Shown in pieces: positions 1-7,716 of a DNA stretch of 17,359 nucleotides. The stretch lies in assembly GCA_046704385.1 (NCBI GenBank), contig JBJKSB010000037.1:1-17359 (forward strand). The letters run 5' to 3'. The position numbers and the translations under genes were made by a program. Every line of letters starts with the position of its first letter. The stretch's first letter is position 1. This DNA is from GH45 sp046704385. GTDB lineage: Bacteria > Bacteroidota > Bacteroidia > Bacteroidales > SZUA-534. A model generated the notes under the pieces. That model searched no databases. It was not told the DNA's origin and saw only the letters and a program-made list of their open reading frames with translations.

Positions 1-29
1 TGAAAAAGTAATTTATTGTTTTCAACGAT

Positions 30-2579
30 ATGTTGAACCTGAAAGAAGATAATCAGGACAATATATTTTTGGAATTTGGTAAAGATCTCTCACTTACAGG
101 AAATACGTCCCGGTTTAAAGAATTTCATGTTAAAGATTTATGGAAATTTCATGGAAATCAGCAGTATGTGTGGACTAAATCGGCATTTAGTGAAGTAATT
201 TTTCGCAGGAATGCTGAAGAAAAAAAGAGATATATTTTACCAACCAAAGCCGAAAGTGTTGTTGAATTTAAGGTGCTGGCACCCAGGGTTGGAATTGATT
301 TTTCAATCGGTATTTCAGGTAGTTGTGAAGCCTTGGGTAACTGGAATCCTGCCAAAGCGCTACCAATGAATTGTTCATCGTTTCCTGAATGGAATATTGC
401 CCTCCCTGATACTGATTTGCCTAAATTGATAGAATATAAATATGTTATTATTGATAATAAAACGGGTGAAATATTTACCTGGGAAGCAGGAGGTAACCGT
501 CTTGCATATTTAGAAAACAATTCCCAGAATAATAATTATAAGATTGACGATAACCTGTTCCGGTTTCCTGATAACAACCTGAAAAAAGCAGGAGTAAGCC
601 TTCCCGTTTTCTCCATAAGGACAAAAAATAGCTTTGGAGTGGGCGAATTTACCGATTTAAAACAGGTGATTAATTGGGCTGTAAAGACCGGATTGACCCT
701 GATACAGGTATTGCCGGTAAACGATACAGTTTCTACACACAGCTTTTTGGATTCCTACCCGTACAAGGCCATATCAGTATTTGCGCTGCATCCGCTTTAC
801 CTTAATATCTTTAATATGGGTAAACTTTCGGATGAAAAGACGATGAAGGAATTTAAAAATCTGCAAGTAGATTTAAACAAAAAACCAACAGTGGATTATG
901 ACCTGGTTATGCGTTTAAAAACCAGGTACGCCCGTTTATTATTCAATGAAAAGAAGGACACTTTTTTAAAGAGCAAACCTTTTAAAGACTTTTTTAAAGC
1001 GAATAAAACCTGGCTTGAGCCCTATGCTGCTTTTGGTTTTTTGCGCGATAAAATGGGAACCAGCGATTTTTCGCTGTGGGGCGAATATAAAGTTTATAAT
1101 TCAAGGAAGGTTAAAGACTTATTCGATATTAAATCAAAGAATTACGAAGAGCTATCGTTTTGGTATTTTGTACAATTCCATTTGGATAAACAATTAAGTG
1201 AGGCCAGTAAATTCGCACACGATAACCGTATAGTTCTTAAAGGCGATATACCAATTGGCATAAGTCGTTACAGTACCGATGCGTGGTTTGAACCACGACT
1301 TTATCACTTTGACGGACAGGCTGGTGCTCCACCGGACGATTTCTCTGTAGATGGCCAGAATTGGGGTTTCCCGACGTATAACTGGAAGGAGATGGAGAAG
1401 GATAATTACCAGTGGTGGAGGAACCGTTTGACCAAAATGGCTGAGTATTTTGACGCATATCGTATTGATCATATACTTGGTTTTTTCCGCATCTGGGAAA
1501 TACCGTACCATGCAGTCCAGGGAATATTAGGGCACTTCCGGCCCTCATTACCATTGTCAAAAGATGAATTGAATCAGCGTGGCGTTTGGTTCGAAATGGA
1601 CAGACTTTGTAAACCATACATCAGAGGACATTTTTTATCTGAAATTTTTAATATCTATACTGAGGAAGTTATTGAAAAGTATCTGGTTGAAACCGAATAC
1701 AGCTTTTTTGCACTTCGCAACGAAGTGGGAACTCAACGCCTGATTTACGACCATTTTGTTCACGAAAAAGAACTGGAAGAATTGACTGAAAAGGAAAGCG
1801 CCATCATGTGGGGACTTATAAAGCTGGCTGCCGAAGTTGTTTTGTTACCGGTTGATGGTTTGCCAGAACATTATCATCCGCGAATTTCGATGCATTCTAC
1901 CCATTCATATAAGGAACTCGACTGGCAAACCCAGGAAAGGTTGAATGAGGTATATATTCATTATTTTTATCACCGGCACGAACAATTCTGGAAAGAACAG
2001 GCCATGCAAAAATTACCTGCCCTGGTAAATGCCACAAACATGTTGATTTGTGGTGAAGATTTGGGGATGATCCCGGCCTCAGTGCCTGAGGTAATGACTA
2101 AATTCGGCATACTTAGTCTCGAAATCCAACGTATGCCAAAAGATCCTAAAAAGGATTTTGCTCATCCGGCTGATGCTCCTGTTATGTCAGTTTGTACTAC
2201 GTCAACTCATGATATGTCAACTATAAGGGCATGGTGGGAAGAAAATCGTGAAAAAACCCAGCTTTTTTATAACCAGCAATTAGGCCGATACGACGAAGTT
2301 CCCAATCATGCAGAACCCTGGGTTTGTAAAACAATTATTTCGCAACACCTCCATTCACCCGCCATGTGGAGCATTTTTCCCATCCAGGATTTATTAGCTA
2401 TGGATGAAGAACTCCGTTATAAAGATACACATTCAGAACGTATTAACGATCCGGCAAATCCCCGACAATACTGGCGTTACAGGCTGCATATGTATTTGGA
2501 GGATTTATTAAAAGCTAAGGATTTTAACAATTTATTGAAACAATTGGTTTCCGAAACGTATAGGGATACTGTTTATTAA
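30..2579 (+). CDS. malQ: 4-alpha-glucanotransferase (DPE2-like, GH77) with CBM20; N-terminus probably truncated
   Basis: Amylomaltase-type enzyme that moves glucosyl or maltodextrin units between alpha-1,4-glucans in cytosolic maltose/glycogen metabolism. A complete starch-binding CBM20-like module lies at about residues 74-165 (ALGNWNPAKA, then EYKYVIID and WEAGGNR). GH77 starts near 186 with SIRTKNSFGVGEF. Predicted catalytic residues are nucleophile D480 (YRIDH), acid/base E676 (GEDLG) and transition-state stabiliser D728 (STHD). The 196-residue gap between D480 and E676 fits the roughly 145-residue insertion of plant and bacterial DPE2 enzymes. Residues 1-60 look like only the back half of a first CBM20 (LEFGKDLSL, then DLW and TSAFSEV-like text). 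The frame stays open upstream to a TAA at 9-11, and those codons also read as CBM20, so ATG 30 is the first available start but probably not the ancestral one. Function is sure; the N-terminus is not. Confidence 0.93.
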   Translation: MLNLKEDNQDNIFLEFGKDLSLTGNTSRFKEFHVKDLWKFHGNQQYVWTKSAFSEVIFRRNAEEKKRYILPTKAESVVEFKVLAPRVGIDFSIGISGSCEALGNWNPAKALPMNCSSFPEWNIALPDTDLPKLIEYKYVIIDNKTGEIFTWEAGGNRLAYLENNSQNNNYKIDDNLFRFPDNNLKKAGVSLPVFSIRTKNSFGVGEFTDLKQVINWAVKTGLTLIQVLPVNDTVSTHSFLDSYPYKAISVFALHPLYLNIFNMGKLSDEKTMKEFKNLQVDLNKKPTVDYDLVMRLKTRYARLLFNEKKDTFLKSKPFKDFFKANKTWLEPYAAFGFLRDKMGTSDFSLWGEYKVYNSRKVKDLFDIKSKNYEELSFWYFVQFHLDKQLSEASKFAHDNRIVLKGDIPIGISRYSTDAWFEPRLYHFDGQAGAPPDDFSVDGQNWGFPTYNWKEMEKDNYQWWRNRLTKMAEYFDAYRIDHILGFFRIWEIPYHAVQGILGHFRPSLPLSKDELNQRGVWFEMDRLCKPYIRGHFLSEIFNIYTEEVIEKYLVETEYSFFALRNEVGTQRLIYDHFVHEKELEELTEKESAIMWGLIKLAAEVVLLPVDGLPEHYHPRISMHSTHSYKELDWQTQERLNEVYIHYFYHRHEQFWKEQAMQKLPALVNATNMLICGEDLGMIPASVPEVMTKFGILSLEIQRMPKDPKKDFAHPADAPVMSVCTTSTHDMSTIRAWWEENREKTQLFYNQQLGRYDEVPNHAEPWVCKTIISQHLHSPAMWSIFPIQDLLAMDEELRYKDTHSERINDPANPRQYWRYRLHMYLEDLLKAKDFNNLLKQLVSETYRDTVY

Positions 2580-2610
2580 AAGACACCCTCAATAAAAATT
2601 ATTAATAAAA

Positions 2611-2625
2611 TTACCAAAATGGTAA
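2611..2625. promoter_or_regulatory. Palindromic operator candidate upstream of higBA
   Basis: Perfect inverted repeat TTACCA-AAA-TGGTAA, 6-bp arms with a 3-bp centre, starting 31 bp after the malQ stop and ending 8 bp before a -7-like element. Type II antitoxins such as HigA usually repress their own promoter through such palindromes, so this is the likely HigA site. The T-run after it is too broken for a good terminator, though a role in ending malQ transcription is not excluded. Confidence 0.5.
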
Positions 2626-2633
2626 CTTTTGCT

Positions 2634-2641
2634 TATCTTTG
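2634..2641 (+). promoter_or_regulatory. -7 promoter element for higBA
   Basis: TATCTTTG matches the Bacteroidota -7 consensus TAnnTTTG exactly and lies 23 bp before the chosen higB ATG. No clear TTG -33 box sits at the usual 19-21 bp spacing; that position is occupied by the palindrome at 2611-2625, which fits repression by occlusion. Confidence 0.5.
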
Positions 2642-2664
2642 TCATTGTATTGACTAAGAGCAGA

Positions 2665-2958
2665 ATGAGAGTAATTGCCAAAAAGATGCTTCGGGAGTTT
2701 TGGGAAAAGTATTCAGATTCAGAGGATCAGTTAAAAACATGGTACAAAGAGGCAAGTAAAGCCCACTGGACTGACCCGATTGATATTAAAAACGAATACC
2801 CAAAGGCGAGTATCTTAAAAGCCGGACGAGTCGTTTTTAATATATGTGGTAATAAATATAGATTGATTACTCATATTAATTATCTAAGACAATGGGTTTT
2901 TGTCAGATTCATAGGTACACATACAGATTACGATAGGATTGACGCAGAAAAAATATGA
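2665..2958 (+). CDS. higB: Type II toxin HigB (RelE-like mRNA interferase)
   Basis: 97-residue toxin, the normal size of the HigB family (PF09907 type). These are ribosome-dependent mRNA endonucleases neutralised by a HigA partner. Family-typical text is seen throughout: MRVIAKKMLREFWEKY at the start, DPIDIKNEYPKASILKAGRV and VVFNICGNKYRL in the middle, and VFVRFIGTHTDYDRIDA at the end. The frame is open back to a TTG at 2629, but that codon lies inside the -7 promoter element and the extra 12 residues do not look like the family, so ATG 2665 is chosen. Its stop overlaps the next gene's start by 4 bases (ATGA), with toxin before antitoxin as is usual for hig loci. No sign of damage. Confidence 0.93.
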   Translation: MRVIAKKMLREFWEKYSDSEDQLKTWYKEASKAHWTDPIDIKNEYPKASILKAGRVVFNICGNKYRLITHINYLRQWVFVRFIGTHTDYDRIDAEKI

Positions 2959-3317
2959 TTATGAATATTAAAGTGATTAAAACAGAAGAGGATTATAATG
3001 TTGCATTGCGTAGACTTGAAATGATTTTTGATGCTGATATTGATACTCCTGAAGGAGATGAAGCAGAGATTTTGAGCATTTTGATTGAAAAATACGAAGA
3101 TGAACATTATCCAATTGAAGCACCAGATCCGATTGAAGCGATCAAATTTCGTATGGAGCAAATGGACATGAAAAAAAGTGATTTAGGTGAAATAATTGGC
3201 TATAAAAGTCGTGTCTCAGAGATTTTTAGTAAGAAACGCAAATTAACCCTGGAAATGATTCGCCGGCTTCATGATAAATTAAAAATACCCTACGAGACAT
3301 TAATTGCTGAATATTAA
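2955..3317 (+). CDS. higA: Antitoxin HigA, HTH protein
   Basis: 120-residue partner of the preceding toxin. Residues 1-60 are acidic and probably form the toxin-binding part. Residues 62-113 form an XRE-type helix-turn-helix (FRMEQMDMKKSDLGEIIGYK, then SRVSEIFSKKRKLTLEMIRR). This fits the HigA-type antitoxins encoded after HigB in Bacteroidota. The start at 2955 overlaps the toxin stop in an ATGA, implying translational coupling; a second in-frame ATG at 2961 would give 118 residues. It most likely binds the palindrome at 2611-2625 and represses both genes, which is inference from the family. A hairpin terminator follows 22 bp after the stop. Confidence 0.9.
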   Translation: MIMNIKVIKTEEDYNVALRRLEMIFDADIDTPEGDEAEILSILIEKYEDEHYPIEAPDPIEAIKFRMEQMDMKKSDLGEIIGYKSRVSEIFSKKRKLTLEMIRRLHDKLKIPYETLIAEY

Positions 3318-3339
3318 AGGATAATTTACATACAAGGTG

Positions 3340-3372
3340 AAACGCAATTCTCAGTACGTATTTGCGTTTTTT
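3340..3372 (+). terminator. Rho-independent terminator of higBA
   Basis: Perfect 8-bp stem AAACGCAA (3340-3347) with TTGCGTTT (3362-3369), a 14-nt loop and a run of T at 3367-3372. It lies directly downstream of higA and closes the cassette before the next promoter. The stem has few G-C pairs, so it may be only moderately strong. Confidence 0.65.
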
Positions 3373-3390
3373 ATTGTAAATATCTTCACT

Positions 3391-3398
3391 TATTTTTG
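3391..3398 (+). promoter_or_regulatory. Possible -7 element for the MORN-repeat gene
   Basis: TATTTTTG fits TAnnTTTG and lies 15 bp before ATG 3414. No TTG is found at the preferred distance upstream (candidates at 3362-3364 and 3374-3376 are too far or too close), so this is tentative. Confidence 0.35.
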
Positions 3399-3413
3399 CA
3401 AAAAAAATTAGAA

Positions 3414-4223
3414 ATGAAAAACGCCATTCTTTTAATAATCTTCGGTTTTTCGCTGCAATTTGGTTTTTCACAAAATGTGGGCCAGGAAGGTGATACACTT
3501 CTGAATTATAAAGATATCAACGGGTTAAAGCAAGGACCCTGGAAAAAGTACTTCGAGAATGGCAATCCAATGTATGAAGTTTATTTTGTGGATGATCGCC
3601 CCGTAGGTGAATATAAAAGGTATGACAAAAGAGGTTTCTTAACTACGCTGATGATTTGCGATTCACTGACAGACCATGCACACGCCACCTTTTATTACAG
3701 TGATGGACGTATGGAAGCTAATGGAAATTATGTTGGAAAAAACAAAGACAGTATTTGGAATTACTATGATGGAACGGGAATTCTTTATCTTCAGGAATCA
3801 TATAAAAATGGAGTTAAAGACGGAGCTTTCAGGCAATATACATCTGAAAAAGTATTAATTGAAGAAATAAACTGGAAGGACGGGCAGAAAAATGGGTCGT
3901 GGAAGAAATTTTACGTTGAAGGCCCGTTAATGTGGGAAGCGAATTACGTTAATGGAAAGGTTGAAGGGAATACCAAAGCCTATTATAAATCGGGCAAACT
4001 CTATAAGGAGGGAGCATTTAAAAATGATTTGATGGACGGCACCTGGACGCGGTACAATGAAAATGGTAGCATTAATAAAATATATCATTTCAAAGATGGG
4101 GTTTCACCTGAGGCTGCGGAAGAAAATGATTCTATAATGAAAGTCCTATATAACAATAAGGGGAAATATGATGAACCACGTAACGCCAATGACATTGATT
4201 GGCTGCGTTCCAATCCAAGGTAA
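3414..4223 (+). CDS. Secreted MORN-repeat (YwqK-like) protein
   Basis: 269-residue exported protein. Residues 1-19 form a signal peptide (MKNAILLIIFGFSLQFGFSQ) with probable cleavage near Q20. From about residue 38 to 230 it consists of MORN_2/YwqK-type repeats of about 20-24 residues, recognisable as G-x-W-x-x-Y-x-x-G-x-x-x-x-E blocks (GPWKKYFENGNPMYE, GSWKKFYVEGPLMWEANY, GTWTRYNENGSINKIYHF). The tail (231-269) is charged and unassigned. Such proteins are often auto-annotated 'toxin-antitoxin system YwqK family antitoxin', but no cognate LXG toxin is nearby; in Bacteroidota they are mostly envelope proteins of unknown role. The frame is open back to a TTG at 3396 inside a promoter-like element, so ATG 3414 is preferred because it gives a clean signal peptide. 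Confidence 0.82.
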   Translation: MKNAILLIIFGFSLQFGFSQNVGQEGDTLLNYKDINGLKQGPWKKYFENGNPMYEVYFVDDRPVGEYKRYDKRGFLTTLMICDSLTDHAHATFYYSDGRMEANGNYVGKNKDSIWNYYDGTGILYLQESYKNGVKDGAFRQYTSEKVLIEEINWKDGQKNGSWKKFYVEGPLMWEANYVNGKVEGNTKAYYKSGKLYKEGAFKNDLMDGTWTRYNENGSINKIYHFKDGVSPEAAEENDSIMKVLYNNKGKYDEPRNANDIDWLRSNPR

Positions 4224-4292
4224 TTAACGGTTTTAGCCAACCTTTTATACTTTTTTTTGTTATTGCCATAAACTTTAAAATTAGATTTTAGA

Positions 4293-5390
4293 ATGAGTAA
4301 AGGAAGGGTACTTATGGCCATGAGCGGAGGTATCGACAGTACAGTAGCTGCCATGCTTCTTACCGATCAGGGCTATGAGCTTGAGGGAGTGACATTTCGT
4401 AGCTGGGATAATGTTTCAACAGCATGTTTGGAAAAAGAAACCGGTTGTTGTACGGTAGACTCAATTTTTGAGGCTAAAGCCATTGCTGATCAGTTCGGGT
4501 TCAGGCATCAGATTCTTGATATCAGAAAAAAATTTGAAAGCACAGTAATAGAAAACTTTGTGTCGGAGTACCTGAAGGGGCGCACTCCAAATCCATGTGT
4601 GGTTTGTAATTCGCATATTAAATGGGGTGAGATCATTAAAAAGGCCGAAGAGCTAAATTGTGAATATATCGCCACAGGCCATTATGCACAAATTATCCAT
4701 GAAAATGGCAGGTATTTTATTAAAAAGGGAAAAGATACAACCAAAGATCAATCTTATTTTCTTTGGAGCCTTACCCAGGAAAACCTTAAAAGGACTTTAT
4801 TTCCACTGGGTGAATTAACAAAAACCGAAGTCAGGCAAATTGCTTTCGATAAAGGTTTTGTTAAGTTGTCAAAAAAACGGGAGTCGCAGGAAATATGCTT
4901 TATCCCGGATAATGATTATCGTAGGTTTTTAAGAGAACGTGTTCCGGATTTTGAAGCACGCTTCGGCCCTGGTGATTTTGTCGATACTTCGGGTAAAATT
5001 CTGGGAAAACACAAAGGTTATCCGAATTATACCATTGGACAGCGAAAAGGACTTGAAATAGCAGTGGGGCATCCATTATATGTAACGAAAATAATTCCAG
5101 GCACCAATACGGTGGTTTTGGGAACCCGTGATGAGCTTACCAGCAAAGTCTTTTATGTTGAGAACTATAATCTGATGAAGTTGGATGGGGCAGAAAATGA
5201 AGTTGAGGTGTTGGCAAAAATCCGTTACCGGAATAATGGCGGAATGGCCCGCATGAGGCAGGAGGGTGATTTGCTTCGTGTTGAATATTTTGATCCGGTG
5301 GAATCGATAACTCCCGGACAATCTGCCGTATTTTACCAGGACGATTGTTTAATTGGCGGGGGAATTATAAAGGATATTGAAAATAGCTAA
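4293..5390 (+). CDS. mnmA: tRNA-specific 2-thiouridylase MnmA
   Basis: 365-residue enzyme that puts sulfur on C2 of U34 in tRNA(Lys/Glu/Gln), using ATP and a relayed persulfide. The PP-loop ATP site is at the N-terminus (MSGGIDSTVAAMLL). The catalytic cysteine pair is C102 (TPNPCVVCN) and C202 (SQEICFIPD). Other family blocks are ATGHYAQI, KDQSYFLWSL and IGQRKGLEIAVGHPLYV, followed by the C-terminal beta-barrel. Length is normal and nothing is missing. The segment after the PP-loop carries extra cysteines (ACLEKETGCCTVDS), which resembles the second MnmA paralogue found in some Bacteroidota, so the genome may hold another copy. It stands alone, 69 bp after the MORN gene, and converges with the anti-sigma gene on the other strand. 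A loopless palindrome CTAACGTTAG covers its stop. Confidence 0.95.
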   Translation: MSKGRVLMAMSGGIDSTVAAMLLTDQGYELEGVTFRSWDNVSTACLEKETGCCTVDSIFEAKAIADQFGFRHQILDIRKKFESTVIENFVSEYLKGRTPNPCVVCNSHIKWGEIIKKAEELNCEYIATGHYAQIIHENGRYFIKKGKDTTKDQSYFLWSLTQENLKRTLFPLGELTKTEVRQIAFDKGFVKLSKKRESQEICFIPDNDYRRFLRERVPDFEARFGPGDFVDTSGKILGKHKGYPNYTIGQRKGLEIAVGHPLYVTKIIPGTNTVVLGTRDELTSKVFYVENYNLMKLDGAENEVEVLAKIRYRNNGGMARMRQEGDLLRVEYFDPVESITPGQSAVFYQDDCLIGGGIIKDIENS

Positions 5391-5489
5391 CGTTAGTTTC
5401 ATCTAATGTAATCCTTAAATGATTGAACCACTGTAACATTAACCCTATTTTGTCTATTGAAATGTTGGAATGATGGAAAAATGGGCATG

Positions 5490-6911
5490 TTATTGAAAAG
5501 TAATCACAATATCAATCGTTTCACTTACAGCGTTTTGATTTAATTGAGCCGGTTTCCAAACAGGTCCTTCCTGTAATAACCTTCTGGCTTCCTGGTCATA
5601 TTCCGGGTTGAGATTTGATACAATATTGATTTCTGATAAAGAACCGTCTGATTCTACTTTAAGTCTGATTTTTATGTGTTGCGGAGTTTCAGGTTTTAAC
5701 CTCGAATTTTTACGGATATATCGTTCGAATGATTTTATCCCTCCTTCAGGATAACAATGGGCAACAAGTGAGTCAGAATAGGTTATATCCACCCACTTTT
5801 CTTTTACGGATTTTTCAGCTTTCATTGAAACTCCGTATGATCTGTCGGGAGGAATACCGGTTAATTGTGAGCCGTCAATATGGCTTACAGCACCCGTAGT
5901 TTCTTGTTTTTTACGGGTTCCATAACCCATTACCACAACCTCATCAAGTGCCATCTGGTCGGCTTTCATGGCTATTTTTAAGTTATTATCATTTAAATCT
6001 TTTAAGTTTATTTTCTGACTTTGATAGCCAACAAAGGCTATATTGAGGGTGCTGTCATTTTTCAGGTTAATCTGAAAATCCCCATTCAAATCTGTAATAG
6101 TTCCTCTGTCAGAATCAGTTATTATAGTTACTCCGGGAATAGGTTCATCAGTTAGTGCATCAAACACTTCTCCGTGAACCATTAATGTCATTTCTTTACC
6201 TTTTTGGGGAGTAACTATTTTTTTATCAGCGAATGAATCGGGTGCGGCTGGCACAACAGCCATAGGTTGTACTTTCATCAATTCAGCCTCTTCCTTATCA
6301 GATTTGGGTTTGTTATTTGCGTTATACTCCATGGATAAAACCGGTTCAGAAGCCTCAGGTTCAACTTCATCACTTTGTGTGTTTTCAGCCTTTGGCGGGT
6401 TAGTAATTTTATATGTTTTATCAGTGTTTTCCTTCTTTTTTTGTTTTTCTGATTCACGGGCCACATTTTGTGCCAACATCTCCTTTTCGTTTGCTTCATT
6501 TACGGAATCGAGCAATCTACGGGCTTCATTGGCAGGAATAGTATTTATATTAATAGTCGAATCAGGAACGGCCATATTCTCTGCCAGTTTATTTTTTGAA
6601 TTATTTTCAAAGGCCAGATACATAATTATGGTTCCCAATCCTGCCAGTAAAATAAATCCGGCAGCTATTCTTAATAAAGGAATTATTTTTCGTTTTTCAG
6701 GTTTCTTTAATTTTTCCTGTAAGCGATTGTTTAATATCTGTAAATCATTTTCAAGTTCATTGGAGTCCAGGCCAGCAAAACCGTCTAAGGCATCTTCAAG
6801 AAACGGGTCTTTGGTAATTTCACGTTCCAGGTCGTACCGTTCCTTGTTTGACAGAATGCCTCTCAAATAATCCAGGATTTTACCTATACTATTTTCTCCT
6901 ACAGGCCGCAT
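5490..6911 (-). CDS. Membrane anti-sigma-like protein with regulatory-like domain, TonB-box segment and TonB C-terminal domain
   Basis: 473 residues. Residues 1-75 are cytoplasmic and resemble the short anti-sigma N-termini of Bacteroidota (IGKILDYLRGILSNKERYDL, DPFLEDALDGFAGLD). A single transmembrane helix lies at 77-100 (IIPLLRIAAGFILLAGLGTI). Residues 101-240 form a charged, low-complexity periplasmic linker. Residues 244-318 are a carboxypeptidase-regulatory-like fold (VHGEVFDALTDEPIPGVTII, TDLNGDFQI, AFVGYQSQ). Residues 322-345 are a SusC-type TonB-box segment (LDEVVVMGYGTRKKQETTGA), with no beta-barrel after it. Residues 388-473 are a TonB C-terminal domain (GIKSFERYIRKN, VESDGSLSEI, EGPVWKPAQLNQNA). 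It lies 52 bp downstream of the ECF sigma gene on the same strand, as an anti-sigma factor would. The parts are clear; the anti-sigma role is inferred from position and topology. Confidence 0.85.
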   Translation of the reverse strand: MRPVGENSIGKILDYLRGILSNKERYDLEREITKDPFLEDALDGFAGLDSNELENDLQILNNRLQEKLKKPEKRKIIPLLRIAAGFILLAGLGTIIMYLAFENNSKNKLAENMAVPDSTININTIPANEARRLLDSVNEANEKEMLAQNVARESEKQKKKENTDKTYKITNPPKAENTQSDEVEPEASEPVLSMEYNANNKPKSDKEEAELMKVQPMAVVPAAPDSFADKKIVTPQKGKEMTLMVHGEVFDALTDEPIPGVTIITDSDRGTITDLNGDFQINLKNDSTLNIAFVGYQSQKINLKDLNDNNLKIAMKADQMALDEVVVMGYGTRKKQETTGAVSHIDGSQLTGIPPDRSYGVSMKAEKSVKEKWVDITYSDSLVAHCYPEGGIKSFERYIRKNSRLKPETPQHIKIRLKVESDGSLSEINIVSNLNPEYDQEARRLLQEGPVWKPAQLNQNAVSETIDIVITFQ

Positions 6912-6963
6912 TTTGACTTCTTAAAATCAATATTTCGTAATCTTACTTCTGTATTCTTGATTC

Positions 6964-7536
6964 TTAAATCTTAATACTTGATTCTTTAACGTTTTCTATA
7001 CAAAGTTTTAAATTTCTTTTACCATTCTGGATATCACTTTTCACTTTTTTTTCTGATATATTCAAGTTCTCTGCAATTTCCTTATAACACAATTTTTGAT
7101 AATAAAACAGTTCAATCGACCGGCGTTGCACTTCCTTTAACTGTTCCATGCATTTTTTTAATGCCGGTGAAAGATATGTTTCATCGGGTTCATCCAAAGG
7201 ATGCGTGGCAAAACCATTCTCCACAAAATCAGACGACATTTTTTTAAAAGCTTTATTTTCAGAACCGTCATGACGGAGTTTCATCAGGCAGAAATTTTTG
7301 GCTACAACATACAGCCAGGTTCTGAAATTTATCGGGGTCTCGTATTTTAATAAATCGGTAGTCAGTTTTTCAAAAATATCCATCACTGCATCCTGGGACT
7401 GGTTCCGGTCTTTTAAATATTTCAGGCAAACACCATAAACCAGGGGCATGTAAGGCTGATAAAGCCGGCCTACCAGTTCAATATCGTGAGTTGACTTATA
7501 CTTATCGATGAAAATTTTATCCTTTTCTGAATCCAT
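6964..7536 (-). CDS. ECF-type RNA polymerase sigma factor
   Basis: 190-residue sigma-70 family protein of the two-domain (ECF) type. Region 2 is at about residues 22-89 (LVGRLYQPYMPLVYGVCLKY, SQDAVMDIFEKL, NFRTWLYVVAKNFCLMKLR). Region 4 is at about 126-178 (QRRSIELFYYQKLCYKEIAE, then NISEKKVKSDIQNGKRNLK helix-turn-helix). It is first in a minus-strand pair with the membrane protein at 5490-6911, its likely antagonist, and is transcribed away from the VWA gene across a 180-bp shared intergenic region, so it may drive both. The ATG at 7536 fits the usual N-terminal length. A TTACTTTG, one mismatch from the -7 consensus, lies just upstream on the minus strand. No damage seen. Confidence 0.93.
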   Translation of the reverse strand: MDSEKDKIFIDKYKSTHDIELVGRLYQPYMPLVYGVCLKYLKDRNQSQDAVMDIFEKLTTDLLKYETPINFRTWLYVVAKNFCLMKLRHDGSENKAFKKMSSDFVENGFATHPLDEPDETYLSPALKKCMEQLKEVQRRSIELFYYQKLCYKEIAENLNISEKKVKSDIQNGKRNLKLCIENVKESSIKI

Positions 7537-7621
7537 CTGTTGAAAATGTAAGAGACAAAGTAATGATTTTAGTTGTATAAATAAAATATATCAAACCATT
7601 AGTATTAAAGCTTTTCCAACC

Positions 7622-7647
7622 ATCTTCCAAAAAAATCTTCCAAAAAA
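7622..7647. repeat. 13-bp tandem direct repeat between the divergent sigma and VWA genes
   Basis: Two exact 13-bp copies (ATCTTCCAAAAAA) back to back. The second copy runs into a small inverted repeat TTCCA-N8-TGGAA. The pair lies 70 bp upstream of the VWA start and 86 bp upstream of the sigma start, so it is positioned to be a protein-binding site for either promoter, or a slippage-prone spacer. No function is proven. Confidence 0.45.
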
Positions 7648-7716
7648 TTATGGAAAATAAACCAGACTTGCATGCTATCATAAAACATTAAAGTTTAACA
7701 TTAAAAATTGATAGCT

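Noticed and set aside
1194..1617. Two overlapping minus-strand open frames of 105 and 126 codons inside malQ
   Set aside because: Opposite to conserved GH77 coding sequence, no recognisable motif.
4229..4258. Possible terminator GGTT-TTAGCC-AACC followed by T-rich DNA, before mnmA
   Set aside because: Only a 4-bp stem; too weak to call, although the T-run at 4251-4258 is long.
6304..6870. 188-codon plus-strand open frame
   Set aside because: Lies antisense to the anti-sigma gene; Ser/Phe-rich composition typical of a reverse-strand shadow.
6956..6986. CTTGATTCTT repeated 21 bp apart at the end of the sigma gene
   Set aside because: Short and AT-rich with imperfect flanks; frame-neutral, and no consequence can be argued.
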